A stretch of 64,000 bases of DNA. It comes from Gnetum montanum. Its lineage: Eukaryota; Streptophyta; Gnetopsida; Gnetales; Gnetaceae. This document shows, in pieces, positions 1-12,384 of the stretch. Below the pieces are notes generated by a model, which was not told the origin of the DNA, did not search any database, and saw only the letters and a list, made by a program, of their open reading frames with translations. Within the stretch, counting starts at the first letter, position 1, and each line of letters begins with the position of its first letter. The translations under genes and the position numbers were made by a program. The DNA lies in NCBI GenBank assembly GCA_015680685.1, contig MNCI01038015.1:372157-436156 (forward strand), read 5' to 3'.

Positions 1-1420
1 CTGCAACCATATGAGTAGTATCAACAGTGACAGCAACCACAATCATGGGTGTTGGTGCCACCAAGGAAATAATACCCTTATAGATAACCTGATCCATATG
101 GGTATTATGTTCAGCAACCCTTGTCTCTACATGATTCCTCTAATCACGTTTCTACATTCCAATGTCACTACTACCCTTCTAATAATTACTAAATGCATTC
201 TCCACATGCAAGGAGGGATACCACCTCTTGTCCTTATCCTCCTCCTATTCCTACACATCTTCCTCCCCTAATCACATAGTTACCACCTGGTCCACCTATG
301 CAGGGTGAACTACTAGCTCTGCCACAACAATGCAACGCTACTAGGGATATTAATATACAATCAATTAATCAACTGAGTGGTTCAGATACTCGATCAAAGA
401 AAAGATCTTTCTTTCAACAACAAAATCCACCTAAGCCCTTAAATACACTTGCGGTTGACAACCTTGTTCCTCTATCTTCCTTTGCCTCAAATACCTTCGA
501 GTTCCCTTCAAACCAAACATCACCTAGGATCCATACTGTTATGCTTACTCACACCATATCTAATTGGATCCATGCTAGAAACCTTCTTAGGAAGTTAGCA
601 AATCCTAGAAGCCCTTTGATTTATTTGCAGATCATGGGGAATGAACCATGCAAAGCTCTTTTCAACTCAAGTTTTGGTATTAATTTAATTTCTCATGAGA
701 TGTATACTGCATGGAACCTACCTCCTTTAAAGAAGAGAAATATCAAATCAGAATTGGTAGACCAATCCATCACTATTTCATTAGGACTAGTAGAAGACAT
801 TGTGACCACTGTCTATGGGTAGTCTTATCATACCAATTTCCTAGTGATCAAAGTGAAGAATAGCAAAGGGGATTTTCTAATCATCATGGGAAGGGCATGG
901 CTTATCACCATTGATGCAAGAATAGGCATCAGAGATATTTCCTTAGAAATATCTAAAGAAAATGCATTTGCAAAGATTGAGAAGAAGTGTGTTCCATGTA
1001 TCACATACAATGATATAGGATGCAATTATGTGCAGAAACTTTAGGCCATATAATAAGCATCTATCTCTGCATACAAGTAGTGTGCACCAGAAGTAGAAAT
1101 TCTAAGGTGTATCTATACAACAACCATAAAAGAGGAGGACACCCAGTGGCTGACTGCTAATTATGAGAGTAGCACACTTTGCATAGAACTAACTGAGAGC
1201 CTGACATGTGCATATGTCATAGGTATGGATGAACTAGAGCAAGTTCATCACCAACTCTCTAATGATGCAAATGATGATACCTATTTGGGAGAGTTGGAAA
1301 TTCCTAGAAATTTTAAGTGAGAGACCCTTGAACTGAAAATGCTAACAACCAAAATAGAATATGTGTTTTTAAAAAATGGGAAGCTAGTCATAATCAATGC
1401 AAATATTTCTCCAAAACAGA
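1..1420 (+). pseudogene. gag tail and aspartic protease of Athila-like copy 1 (decayed)
   Basis: Reading frame 1 begins with a Pro/Gln/Tyr-rich gag tail (about 1-290) with several TAG/TAA stops, then an open stretch at 298-822. The protease lies at about 620-900. Copy 2 has LDSGSSVNLIS at the active site; here the match reads FNSSFGINLIS, so the catalytic Asp-Ser-Gly is lost. The conserved IIMGRAWL block follows at about 883. The same frame runs to about 1,420, where a frameshift leads into RT. The protein would process the Gag-Pol polyprotein in the virus-like particle. Family and domain order are clear; inactivation is inferred from the missing aspartate and stops. Confidence 0.75.
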
Positions 1421-1439
1421 AAAATGATGCTATTGAATC

Positions 1440-2870
1440 TAGTTGAAAAATGGTTAGTAGCCTTTGCTTGGTTATATCCTAAACTCACAAAGATTGATCT
1501 TAGGATATGCCAGCATCACATCTACACTGATCTGACTATGAAGCCAAAGAGATAGCCATAGAGATGATTGAACTCAAAACTGAAGAAAACCATCAAAGAG
1601 AAAATTGAACAACACCTCAAGGTAAGGTTCATTTATTCAATTTTGGATAGTAAGTGGGTTAGTCCTCTTGGGACTATGCCAAAGAAAGGTGGCAAGTGGC
1701 ACGTTTGTATCAATTTTTGGCTACCAAATATGGAAACATTCAAAGATCACTTTTTTTTTTCATTTGTTGATCAGATGTTGGACACAATATCTAAGCATTG
1801 TTGCTATAGTTTTCTAGATAGTTATAGTGGTTATAACCAAATTTAAATTGCACCAAAGGACCAAGCCAAAAAAACAATCACAAGTCCCTGGGGGACTTTT
1901 ACATATTGCAAGATACCTTTTAGTTTGTACAATGCTCCTACTACATTCCAACGCTTTGTTCTAAGCATTTTTCAATAGCAACTTGGTAGTGGTGTAGAAG
2001 TTTTCATGAATGACTTCTCCACTTATGTGGCTACATTTGAGCAAGCCCTGGACCACCTTGAGCAAGTACTAAAACAATGTGTTGAGACAAACTTCAGGCT
2101 CAACTAGCAAAAGAGTCATCTAATGGTCTAGAAAGGCATTATATTAGGACACAGGATATCACAAGCAGGAATTGAGGTACACCCTGAGAAAATAAGGGTC
2201 ATCCAAGGAATAACTTGCAACTAGAAACTATCAAAGATGTTTGATCATTCCTTGGACATATTGGCTACTCTTGACGATTCATAGAGAATTTCCCTAAGAT
2301 CACAAAGTTGTTGGTGGAGCTGACAAAAAAAGATGCTTCATTTATCTAGAACATAGAATGTGAAAAAGCATTCCAACAACTAAAAGAGAAACTTGTGGAA
2401 ACTCAATGTTTACAAGCATCTGATTGGTAAAACCCTTCCACATCATGATGGATGCATCAAATTATGCATTAGGAATCATGCTTATGCAGATGGACAATAA
2501 GAATTTTCCATACTACATCCATTGTGCTAGCTAAAGCATTGTGGGTGCATAACTAAACTACACCACCATAGAAAAGGAATTGATGGTAGTGTTATTTGCT
2601 CTAGAGAATTTCAAGCATTATGTGCTTGGATATAAGGTGTTTATGCACAAGAACCACAATGCCATCTTCTTCCTGATGAACAAGCAAACAATAAGCCCTC
2701 ATGTCATATGGTGGTTGGTGATCTTGCAGGAATTCAATCTTATGATGGTAGATCAAAAAGAAATAAGAATGTGGTTGCTAATCACTTCTCTTATTTGCAA
2801 TGGAACAAAAAAGAGGAAGAAAATCCACTATCTGATATGTTTTCTAATAAACTCCTCTTTGCTAGGGCTA
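1440..2870 (+). pseudogene. reverse transcriptase and RNase H of Athila-like copy 1 (decayed)
   Basis: Frame 2 carries RT from about 1,450: WVSPLGTMPKKGGKW, then SFLDSYSGYNQI, then a PFSLYNAPTTFQRFVLSIF block around 1,915-1,975. The catalytic box at 2,003-2,017 reads FMNDF where copy 2 has FMDDF, so the first of the paired aspartates is Asn. The thumb/connection region runs to about 2,400 with stops at CAG or TGG positions. RNase H begins near 2,445 with MMDASNYALG and has an open stretch at 2,580-2,873. The H-T-D-H block of the relatives is degraded to MHKNHNAIFFL. Reverse transcription activity is not possible from this copy. Confidence 0.8.
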
Positions 2871-2959
2871 TAACTGAATAATTGCCTAATGAGCCTAAAT
2901 GGTATGATGGCATTCTCACTTATTTTCTCACCCAAGAGATGCCACAAGGATGCACCACT

Positions 2960-4150
2960 AGAAGAAATAGCAGTTTCTCTACTAGGTAAAACACTTCATG
3001 GAGATCAACGACACCTCTACAAGGTGTGTATTAATGGCCTGGTTTGTTAGTGTGTCCCTAATGTTGATCAACTATGCATTCTCCAAGATGCTCATGAAGG
3101 TCCTTGTGGAGGACACTATGTTGGGAGATGCATAGCCATTAAAATCTTGATGGTAGGGTACTATTGGCCAACAATATTTAGGGATGCTCACCATTAGGTC
3201 CACTCTTGTGAACAATTCCAATGATATGATGGAATGACTACTCAAATGGAGGGACCTCAATAATGGATTCAACCATTGGAACCCTTCGACATTTGGGGCA
3301 TTGATTTCATGAGTTTCATCACACCCATGTCAAATGGAAAAGCATACATCATAGTCACTACTGACTATTGTAAAAAATGGGTAGAAGTAGTAGCTGTCAT
3401 TAACTATACATCTTCTACTGCTACTCGGTCTATACAACAAAATGTTGTAAATAGGTTTGGTCCACATGCATTAATTTCTAATAATGGAACTCACTTTAGA
3501 GGCACTACTTTTCAGAAGCTCATGCAATGCTTGGGGTTTGAACATAAACTCACGACACCCTACCACCCCCAAGAAAATAGTAAAGCTAAGGTTACCAATA
3601 GGGAAATTACAAGGATTCTAACAAGAACTATTAGAAAATATAAAAAATACTAGAGAAAAAAACTCAATGCTGCCCTTTTGGCCTACCTCTCAACATGGAA
3701 ACTTCTTATAGGCTATTCTTCCTATGAGCTTGTGTATGGGAAATTACCAATACTTCCTATTCAATTTGAGCTTCTTACACTTTCAACAGCTTGTGACCTT
3801 GACCCTGACTTGAGTCTAGCATAAAAAAAAAGAGAGTAATGAATCTCAACTTGCTAGATGAAAATTGATTGGTGGCCCTATCATCTAACAAGTTGCAGAA
3901 GGCCTACAATAAAAAGTGCCACAACCTTAAAATCAAAAAGGTCAAACTTCAACCAGGAGATAAGGTTCTCTACTGGAACCCCACACATGTACCTTAATGA
4001 ACTAAGTTTTAAATGTTATGGGAATGACCTTATATAATTTATGAAACTTTTTCTTCTGGGGCCATGATTATCTACAAACCTACAAGCCCAGACAAGAAAC
4101 AGATGGTCAACATCTAATAAATCAAACCTTTCCACAAGCCTAAACCAACT
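2960..4150 (+). pseudogene. integrase of Athila-like copy 1 (decayed)
   Basis: The zinc-binding part (about 3,060-3,230) is followed by the catalytic core with IWGIDFMSFITPMSNGKAY (first Asp kept). The second Asp of the DNGTHF block is Asn at 3,480-3,482. The Glu that closes the D,D,35-E triad is Lys (AAG, 3,588-3,590). The main open stretch is 3,276-3,653. A GPY/F-like C-terminal part follows to about 4,140 with several stops. Two of three catalytic acids are gone by G-to-A changes, so this copy could not insert DNA. It is followed directly by a purine-rich GTGGGGGAGATGG at about 4,220. Confidence 0.8.
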
Positions 4151-5274
4151 AATACAACAAACACCTCATCAGATGGACAACCATGTGCCATATTTCAGAT
4201 CTCCTTCTTTCAACTTAATTGTGGGGGAGATGGCCACCCATGTTAACCATATAAGCAAATCCTTAGTTTTTCATCTTTTTTTTACACATTTTTGTTTTAC
4301 AAATTTTTATTTTACACATTCTTTATTTTACATCTTCTTGTTGTCATGTTATTAATCTTTTTTAGTTTTTGTTTTACACCATTGTTAGTACATTTGTTAT
4401 TTCATAAATATTTTACACTTTCTTTTATATTTTCTTTTCTTTTCTTTTGATGTGATTTTATAACTTTTTGTTAATAAGTGCCAGGCATAGTGGTAATTTG
4501 TTACTTGATGGTGGTATGTACTATTTTGTTATTTAGTTTTTGGTGTATGGATTATGGCTTTGAATTTCATTACAGATGATTAGAACATGGTTTCTTTTTC
4601 ATGTAATAGGTAGTGAGTCCACAACATCCACCAATCCACAAACTCTATGGTTTTCCTTAATCTAGAAATGTGTAATCCCTTTTTCATTAATAAAACATTA
4701 ACTAATTTGTGACATTGGTAGTTTCCAAAATTGGAAAGGATTTAAAGGTTTGAACAAGGTGTGACTTCAAGGGGATTTGGTGTTCTTTGTGCCTTTCTGT
4801 TTGCTTGGATGCATATGTGTTTTCATGGATTTCTTACTATTGAATGTTGACCAATAAAAGGAAGTTGAATAAGTCTTTGCATGGTGTTCTCATCAATAAA
4901 AAATAAAAAAAATATGAAAATTCAAAGCACACCTCTTAGACACAATAAATGGGCTACAAGCACTAGTTATGGAACTAGAAAAACATGTTACCCATGCCTA
5001 AAGGTCCCCTCTACCTAAAGCCCTTCCTCACTTCCTACTTCTCTTTTCTTCTCTAATAAGAAATAGTGGTTTTTTTGTGGGAGCACTCTTGTGTCTCAAG
5101 GGTATGGACTAATCTTAGAGTGGAAATACGAAGTCACTGAACATGATTGGCTTTGGTCTAGACTAATGATGGATCCTGTCAAGTCATTTAACCATAAAAT
5201 TCACAAGGGACTTCATGTGACCTTAATCAAGAACTCCATTCCACTCCCTCTCTCATGCATCGATGCTTTTTATG

Positions 5275-6048
5275 TCTCACCTCATTGCTAGTTTCATGTT
5301 CTTGTTCGATGTCCTAGTTTGATGTGTTGGAATTCTTAGGTAGTTTCTTCTAGGTTTTTGTACTTAATCTTTCATAACCATTAATCATCCATGGGGCCCA
5401 TGGAATCCTTGGTTTGAAGTTATGCAAGGGAAATAAAAGGCTTGTGTCTACTTTGAGGAGGACCCACTTGCATATGTTGTGGTTAGTTAAGTTCTTTATC
5501 CTTAAACACTCTTACAATAAAATCCTTTTTTTTACCTCATCAATGATATCCAATTGTGCATATCTTCATAACATTTTTCAGTGAACTTTCCTTTTTATTG
5601 TTGTGAATTCTTACACCCTCTTCAAATATTTCCTTATATAGAACTTTTTCAACTTTCATGTCTCACCTCACTACTAGTTTAATGTTCTTGTTCGATGTCT
5701 TGGTTTGATGTATCGGAATTCTTAGGTAGTTTATTCTAGGTTTTTGTATTTAACCCTCCATAACCATTAATCATCCATGGAGCCCACGAACTCTTTGGTT
5801 TGAAGTTATGCAAGGGAATAAAATGCCTATGCCTGCTTTCGGGAGGACCCACTTGCATATCTTTTAGTGGGGTTAGTTAAGTTCTTTATCCTTAGATACT
5901 CTTACAATCAAATTCTTTTGTTTACCTCATCAATGACACATAATTGTGCACATCTTCACAACCTTTTTCAGTGAACTTTCTTTTTCATTGTTGTGAATTC
6001 TTACACCCTCTTCAAATATTTGATTGTGTTGAAAATTTTCAAATTTAA
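5275..6048 (+). repeat. direct tandem duplication, two copies of about 386 bp
   Basis: The segment starting TCTCACCTCA at 5,275 recurs at 5,661 with the same order of landmarks: TTCTTGTTCGATGTC, GGAATTCTTAGGTAGTTT, AACCATTAATCATCCATGG, AGGACCCACTTGCATAT and TTACACCCTCTTCAAATATT. The copies differ by scattered substitutions and small indels, so the duplication is old. Copies 2 and 3 of the family appear to have only one version of the GGACCCACT segment. Confidence 0.8.
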
Positions 6049-6210
6049 TGGACCACTTACTATTTTACCCTATTTGTCAACCTTGCCACTAACACTACTA
6101 AAGAAATCAATCTACCACAATCACAACCTAGCCAAGTCTAACCATCGATGAGACAAGGTATTTAATAGCTATGTGTTACACATTGCATACTAATTCATGA
6201 TTTTGTTATG

Positions 6211-6217
6211 ATTGCAG
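6211..6217 (+). other. putative conserved splice acceptor in 3' region (copy 1)
   Basis: TACTAATT at 6,189 followed by a T-rich stretch and ATTGCAG ending at 6,217 resembles a plant branch point and acceptor. Copies 2 and 3 have TGTGTGTGCAG at the matching place. Use is unproven. Confidence 0.3.
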
Positions 6218-6534
6218 TGGGAAGCATGGACTGAAAGTGGAACTATCTTCACCAAGGATGATGTGACAGCACCACACAACGAGGATCATTCATGATCATG
6301 GGATTTTCTCTCTTACTCTTTAGCTACTAAGAGGCATTTGATGTCAATTTTATCAAGTGTATTCACTTCTCTTATCATGAACACCCAATTTTGTAAAGAT
6401 TGTAGCTTCATACACTTGGGCACTTAGAGTCTCTCTATTCCATCTAAGTCAATTTGTATGTCAGTCAATAATTCCATACCTTCCTAATATTTTGTAAGGA
6501 ACTTGTTTCTCCTCTTCTGTACTCGAGGATGAGT

Positions 6535-6555
6535 TTTCATTCAATCATGGGGGTA
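6535..6555 (+). other. polypurine tract and 3' LTR junction
   Basis: The sequence TTCATTCAATCATGGGGGTA immediately precedes the LTR. The equivalent site in copies 2 and 3 (minus strand) is nearly identical, including the G run and TA. It would prime plus-strand DNA synthesis. Confidence 0.7.
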
Positions 6556-7332
6556 TAATAAATTATGTTCTCATCTACTTCGACATCAGGTATCCAACGT
6601 CAGAGCCTTGATGTCAGGTATCCGATGTCAGAGCCAAGATGTGATGTCAGATATCTAATGTCACAGGGTATATGACAACCTATAAATATAGTGCTTGGGC
6701 TCACAATTTTGATATCAACTTTTTTCATAATTAGCAAAGCTCTTACAATTTATTTTTTTTAGAGTGAGAATATTTTTTGAGTGCCCATGGTAGGAGTCTA
6801 AGTGTATATGGATCTTTGTTCGAACACTCAAGTACCTAAGTGCAACAGTGTGATGAGAATAAAAACAAACTCTTTTAATGCACTTTACTTTCATGCATTT
6901 AAATTAATTTCTAGATTTTAATGAACACAAGCATGACCACTTCAAGCATACATATAGTGCTTGGTAACCCAATAATGCTTAACATTTTAGTAGTGCTATA
7001 TGTGTTCAGGAAAGTAGGATGGGTACTTATGTTAGGCTAGCTAGGCAGTAGATAAATTAGATCCTAAATTACTCTACCTTTCATTATTGTTGTAGGTGAT
7101 TAAACTTATAAATCCTAAAATTATGAAAATCATGTACCTTAATTACACTTAAACCACATCTTTAACCTTCACAAGTGCAGTTGAGAAGACAATAAATGTT
7201 CTCAATGCCCATTTTACTTCCTAGAAGAACTAGTGCACTAGAGAACTATAGGTCAACAGAATTTGACCAAATCATGTGTGAACGCTTGAGTGATTCATAT
7301 GGTTGGGTGTAGGGGTACCTCATCGCTTATCA
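6556..7332 (+). repeat. 3' LTR of Athila-like copy 1
   Basis: The start is defined by the polypurine tract and reads TAATAA where the sister LTRs have TGATGA, consistent with loss of the terminal TG. The end is GGTACCTCATCGCTTATCA, matching GGTACC...CTCATCA of the other copies. At 777 bp it is shorter than the 1.0-1.1 kb LTRs of copy 2. It contains a U3 repeat array (6,580-6,665), a TATA box (6,681-6,690), and R/U5 sequence shared with copies 2 and 3, such as the stretch around TTGGTAACCCAATAATGCT. Confidence 0.8.
6580..6690 (+). promoter_or_regulatory. U3 repeat array plus TATA box of copy 1 LTR
   Basis: About three diverged units of GATGTCAGGTATCCGATGTC lie at 6,580-6,665. They are followed at 6,681 by TATAAATATAG, a strong plant TATA box, then GTGCTTGGG. 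The same layout (short array, TATAAATA, downstream motif) is seen in copies 2 and 3 with unrelated array units. This probably is the retrotransposon promoter with upstream elements; activity is inferred. Confidence 0.55.
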
Positions 7333-9441
7333 CTTATTAATGTAATAACTAGGTAAAACATGATTAATTACACCCCTCATGAGTACTAAAATAAGCATGA
7401 ATGAAGCTACATTATTAGGAAGTAGTATACTATTATTTTAAAAGTCCTTCCATTCAATTTTTCATCTTGATTAAAAATAAAAGTGAAGTTAGAAAAGTGA
7501 GTCTTCATGAGTGTAAGTGACCCTTAATTGACATGATTGATTTGAATCATCATTAATGTTTTTATCATTACTCACTATGGGATTTTCATATAGTGGTTGA
7601 TCATTGGATTAATGAGAAGAAATCATGATTATTTTATTATGTATTAGGTAAACAATATCATATTTTATAAAATATAAATAGTAAAAAAATATTAGCAACA
7701 ATTGCATGTAATACTACCTAACTAGTTAAACTAAAATACTAGCATCATCCTTGGTAACAGTACCAAATGATGAATGGCAAGGATACCTACTACTCCACCA
7801 TACAATCTACAAGCATCATTGTAGATTATGTTGTAATTTGTAGATGAACTAGCAATAGCATTTAGTCCTATTAGATAATTATAAATCATTGTCTTATCAC
7901 CTAGATGAGGCACATGATAGATGATGTTTGTTATGACCATGATTAAGCTAGATGAAAACATAGATATTATATTTTAATAATATATTATTTAAATTATAAA
8001 TGAAATCCTAAACTAGCTCAAGGGTAATAAGTATCCAATCCCAAATTTGTCATCACATCCTAGAATTATATATTCACTACTAAGATTACCAAGCAAACAC
8101 ACATTTATACTTGAGATAAGGATGCATTTATTTCATCAAATATTTATAATAGATTGGAATGTAAATAATTATGCTATAGAGAAGAGAAATTAAATGTATA
8201 AAACATAAAACAATAATCTAGTCTAAGCTAAGCTACCACAATGAAGAAAAATTAAATTTGATCTTATTGCTAGTCATAAAATGTGTTTAGGTATGTTCCA
8301 CTTGAATAAGAATCCATGTAACTAACTCAAATCCACACTACAAGTATTCATTTATTGATACAAAGAATGAGAAAAAAAAACTAAAAAAGTTTTGCTAACT
8401 ATTACCCACACAGTGTCATTAATGTAGCCAGGAAGCCATATTTATAGGTATTTAATCACATGAGAACATTCTGTCTATAATGTAGTAGTAAGTGCAACAA
8501 CTTTACAATTGATGATAATGCATTTTTATTATTCATTAATTATGAATAAGATCATTCTTCATAATTATTTCATTTGAACCTTTGGAGTTAAAAGGAAAAA
8601 TAGATATGTCACTCTTTCCAAAAGTATATGAAAAAGCTTGATGTAAACTATTATCATCTTTAAATTAAAAAGAATAATAAAGGATCATTACTTAGAATGT
8701 CAATAATGCTTATTCTGCCAAGTGAGTTCCTAGGAGGGTTGGTGGAAAAGAGAAAGCTTGACCTCTTTGAGTAGTTATAAGCAAGCTAAAACTCACATCT
8801 TTTGACTTGAAAAACAACTTTAAATAAATTATTAACATAGAATTTTTCAAAATTTTTTCTTCACATACTATTCAAACCATAAAGGTTATAAGACTTCTTT
8901 CATGTAATATAAATATCATAAATTCATAAACAGGCAACTACAATGATTCCTAATTTACTCCAGGTAGTGCACAATTTGGATGAATGAGTAGTCTAAGCTC
9001 TCTTATTAAAAGAAAGCCACTATGAACTAATTTTCTTAAGAATGTATTTTGAAACTATAACAATTGTAGTTCTAATACTTACTAAGGAATCACCATATGT
9101 TTTAAATTTATTTAAGCATTAGAGAACCAGGAATAGAGATGATATGAGGAAAAAGAAAATAATGAAAAAAGTTATTAAAAGACCAACTATTATAATCTTT
9201 TGGTTTTCATTTGATAAGTCTATTTCTAAAGAGCATTCAAAAATAATCACTATTAATGCATTTTTCAATCCATTTTGATGAAAGAGAAACACCCTACTTA
9301 TAATAATTAATGAGACCATCTTCTATCTTTTTTGCCAAGGTGCAAATATCAAAAGTAACTCAAAAAAAGCCTTCATGATTTTGATTAAAAGATCATAGAA
9401 TTTAATAAATAATTTTATAAATATTAGAATAATATTTTATA
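7333..9441. other. AT-rich spacer, no gene seen
   Basis: No domain, LTR end, RNA gene or long repeat is recognisable. The largest ORFs (7,731-7,961 and 9,119-9,319, both minus) have no familiar motif and look like chance in AT-rich DNA. It is the left flank of the copy 2 insertion, so it was once continuous with sequence starting at 39,186. Confidence 0.4.
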
Positions 9442-9446
9442 GGAGT
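9442..9446. repeat. target site duplication, left (GGAGT)
   Basis: GGAGT directly precedes the LTR start TGATGAG at 9,447. The right counterpart at 39,186-39,190 reads GGAGC, a single transition difference. A 5-bp duplication is normal for Ty3/gypsy integration. Confidence 0.7.
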
Positions 9447-10458
9447 TGATGAGAGGTGAGGTACCCCTACGCTCAACCATACGGATACGAGTGTTTCATG
9501 CATGATCTGGTCGAATTCCAAGGACTAAGTGCCCATGCACCCTTATGGAACAAGGATGGGTTGGTTGATTGTTGTCTTCCCAAGCTAACCTATATGTCAT
9601 GATTTTATGATTAAGTAAGCTTGAGGTATATGATTTTTATAGCTTTTATGTTTTTATGTCCTACACTAGTAAGGGAGGAGAGAGAGATAACTAAGTGACT
9701 AATTTAACTTAACTACTGATTAACTAGGCTTTAACTAATCCTAACACCAGTATCCGTTCTCACTTGCCATATACATCTTGAACTAGTGCAACACTACTGG
9801 GATTACCAAATGCTAATTGTTATTGGGTTACCAAGTGTTACATGCATGTTCGAAGTGATCATACTGAGTGTAATTTAACGATTTGCTTAATTGATCAAAA
9901 TGAATTGCTATGCTAATAACAGAAATGTAAAGTGCATTAAATAAAATAAAATAGAATAAATGCATAAGAAAATAAAATAAAATAAATGTGTAAGAAAAAA
10001 AATCTCAAGTGCTGCAAGGATGAATCAAAGAGCTCATCTTTATTACCGTACACAAGGTGTGCTCAGGTACACAGTGCTCGAATAAAGATTCATCCACACT
10101 TGGAAAATATTCTACCCTTCAAACAAACTACAAGAGTTTCGCTACTTAACTGCTACAAGACTTCTTTCTAATTATGCACTTGGGCACTATATTTATAGAA
10201 TTTGGAGCAACTACTCTAATAATTAGAGTAACCACTCTAATAATTAGAATAACTGCTCGAATAATAACTACTCTAATTATTAGAGTAACCACTTCAATAA
10301 TAACTGATCTAATAATTAAAGTAAATGCTCCAATAATAACCACTCCAATAATAACTACTCTAATAATTAGAGTAATCACTCCAATAATAACCACTCTAAT
10401 TATTAGAGTAACTGCTCCAATAATAACCACTCTAATAATTAGAGTAACCACTTCATCA
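9447..10458 (-). repeat. 3' LTR of Athila-like copy 2
   Basis: Bounded by TGATGAG on the left and CTTCATCA on the right (TGATGAAG...CTCATCA on the element's strand). It shares nearly every segment with 38,099-39,185. A palindromic U3 array lies at 10,209-10,455 and a TATA box at about 10,188-10,197 (minus). The right edge abuts the polypurine tract. Confidence 0.9.
10188..10455 (-). promoter_or_regulatory. U3 palindrome array and TATA box, 3' LTR of copy 2
   Basis: Roughly ten units of the self-complementary CTCTAATAATTAGAG or CTCTAATTATTAGAG core, joined by TAACCACT or TAACTGCT, fill U3. Directly downstream on the minus strand is TATAAATATAGTGCCC. The same array in the 5' LTR (38,876-39,178) has a different unit order and number, so the array changes by unit gain and loss. 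Translations of this array give spurious ORFs on both strands. Confidence 0.7.
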
Positions 10459-10490
10459 TACCCCCACAACTGAATGAAAACTCGTCCTCA
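10459..10490 (-). other. polypurine tract of copy 2
   Basis: On the minus strand, TTCATTCAGTTGTGGGGGTA runs into the 3' LTR. It matches the tract of copies 1 and 3. Confidence 0.75.
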
Positions 10491-12380
10491 AGTTCCTTAC
10501 AAAATATTGAGAAGGTATGGGATTATTAACTAATTGACAACTAACCGTGGAATGGGATGACAAACTTAACATGCCTAGTAAACGGATCAATAAGCATATT
10601 ACAACATTAGTGTTCATGACCATTGTGGTGAACACTACTACATAAATGACATCCAAGCCTTTATTTGGTAGCTTGAAGAGAAAAAGAGAGAGAGAAAGAA
10701 GATGGAGCATGTTGCCACCAATGTCGAGATTACGCCTTCCATTGTTTATCCATAGCCATGCCACCAAAATTGCTCCTTTCATAAATTCTCTAATTCTAGT
10801 CCATCCTGAGTGCTTCCTCCAAGTCCATTCCATTATTTGTATGATTGTCATCTGCACACACAACATAGTTACCAATGAGCAAGGATAGATAATCCACAAT
10901 GTAGTTGATACCTTGCCTCGATATGAAGCACATTGGCTGAGTTGTGGTTATGGTAGAAACTAGTTCGGAGATTTATCACTAGCAACTATCCAAGGTGTAG
11001 GGGTTAGCCAATTAGTAAAATGGAAAAAATTGAAAAAAATTTGCCAGGGTTTCCACAACTAAGAGTGAACCTCTAGTAGCTATAAGATGGAAAAACATGA
11101 GGAATAAGAAAGATGAAAAATATCAATGACAACACCAATAAAATGGATGTCATGGATGTGAATGAAATAAGAAATGATTGATTGCAGGAAATTTTTAAAG
11201 GAAAGAAGTTAAGAATTACACCAAAAAGAAATGTTAGTGGGTCCTCCCCAAAGCAGGCTCATGCCTTTTATGCCCTAACAAACCCATAAACCAAAGAGTT
11301 CATAGGCTCTAGGGATGTCATTTTCAAGCAAGAATTTAAAACTTATCCACAAGAATTCACCAAAGAAAAATAATGCATCAACCTAGAACTAACTAATGAT
11401 AAAACCGGCAATGAGGTAGAAAATGGAAAGAAAGATGGAGAGGAGAGAATGGAATGGAATCCCAAGAACAAGGTTGTGTAAAGCCCCTTGTGTACTTTAT
11501 GGTTAATGTGACTGAGTAGAACTCATCCCAAATCCAGACTCAAACAAACCACATCCAGTGACCTCTCACCAATACACTTGACCAATCCATCCACCTAAAG
11601 TAATAAGAATGCTTCCACAAAAAGTTACCACCATTCCAAAGAGAGCGAGATGGAGAAGTAGGAAGTGAGAAAGGGCCTTAGTTAGAGGGAACCTTCAAGC
11701 ATGGGTAACATATCCTTTTAGTTCCACAACCAGTGCTTGTAGCCCATATTACTTTATTATGTCTAAGGGGTGTGCTTTGAATTCTCACTCTTTTTTTCTT
11801 TTTTTGTTGTTTTTTCCCTTTTTTTGCATGAGAACCACACCATGCAAAGACTTATTTTTATTCACTCAGCTTCCCAATTTTTGAACAATGTAAAAATGGT
11901 GGAAACACCAAGAAAAAGCATCCAAGAACCTAAGAGAATGGCTAGCACAAATGCATCAAATCCCCTTGAAGTCTCACCCTTTTCATCCTTTGAGTCTTTC
12001 CTTGGATTGAAAAGTACCTAGCTCCCAATTCATTAAAAGTTTACTTAGAAAAAAGGGATTGTACAGTTCCAAGCCAAAGGAGACCATAGAGTTGTATGGA
12101 TGAGTGGATGGCATGGACTCATTGCCTGTTTTACCAAAAGAACCATACCTTAATATCAACATCATAATTCAAAGGTAAAAACCAAACATTAGCAATCAAT
12201 ATGCTATAATTCAATCCACCATCATGAGCACTTATTAGATGATGAATAAAAGTAAATCAAGCAAACAAAGAAATAGTAAAAACATGAACGATGGTGTAAA
12301 ACAAAAATAAGAAAAGTTGAAAGAATGTGTAAAACAAAAATTCAAAAAGAACTGATTACCTAGAACAGTTAGCATAGGTG
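10491..12380 (-). other. 3' non-coding region of Athila-like copy 2
   Basis: About 1.9 kb between integrase and LTR. It is collinear with the same interval of copy 3 (60,760-62,370) and partly with copy 1, for instance the GGTCCTCCCCAAAGCAGGCT segment at about 11,241. A 147-codon minus ORF (10,456-10,899) overlaps the polypurine tract and lacks env-like features, so it is not called. A conserved CAG acceptor-like site is at 10,852-10,854. Confidence 0.5.
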
Positions 12381-12384
12381 GCCA

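Larger units (their letters stand above)
4250..6555 (+). other. long 3' non-coding region of Athila-like copy 1
   Basis: No convincing gene is present between integrase and the 3' LTR. Several segments are shared, in matching order, with the same interval of copies 2 and 3: the Athila lineage often has a long, sometimes env-bearing region here, but no env-like protein could be read. The interval includes a 386-bp direct duplication, a putative splice acceptor at 6,217 and the terminal polypurine tract. ORFs of about 60 codons here (such as 5,091-5,291) look like chance. Confidence 0.6.
1..7332 (+). mobile_element. Athila-like Ty3/gypsy retrotransposon (copy 1), 3' portion
   Basis: The left window edge cuts this + strand element within gag. 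The order gag tail, protease, RT, RNase H, integrase, 2.3-kb non-coding region, polypurine tract and 3' LTR is that of a Ty3/gypsy element. The long gap between integrase and LTR and close similarity to the copy at 9,447-39,185, which has a tRNA-Asp type primer site, point to the Athila lineage. Stops and frameshifts occur throughout and catalytic residues are lost in RT and integrase, so it is dead. The 5' LTR lies outside the window, so no target duplication can be tested; the five bases after the 3' LTR are CTTAT. Confidence 0.85.

Noticed and set aside
11-271. 86-codon + ORF at the left edge
   Set aside because: It is out of frame with the Pro/Gln-rich gag tail, which reads in frame 1 and aligns with copy 2.
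7731-7961. 76-codon minus ORF in the spacer
   Set aside because: No motif, AT-rich, length expected by chance.
10146-10473. ORFs on both strands rich in TLIIRV repeats
   Set aside because: They are translations of the CTCTAATTATTAGAG array in the LTR; because the unit is self-complementary both strands stay open. The same holds for 38,816-39,316.
10456-10899. 147-codon minus ORF where Athila elements may have env
   Set aside because: It overlaps the polypurine tract, lacks signal peptide, cleavage or clear membrane anchor logic, and the matching interval of copies 1 and 3 is not open.
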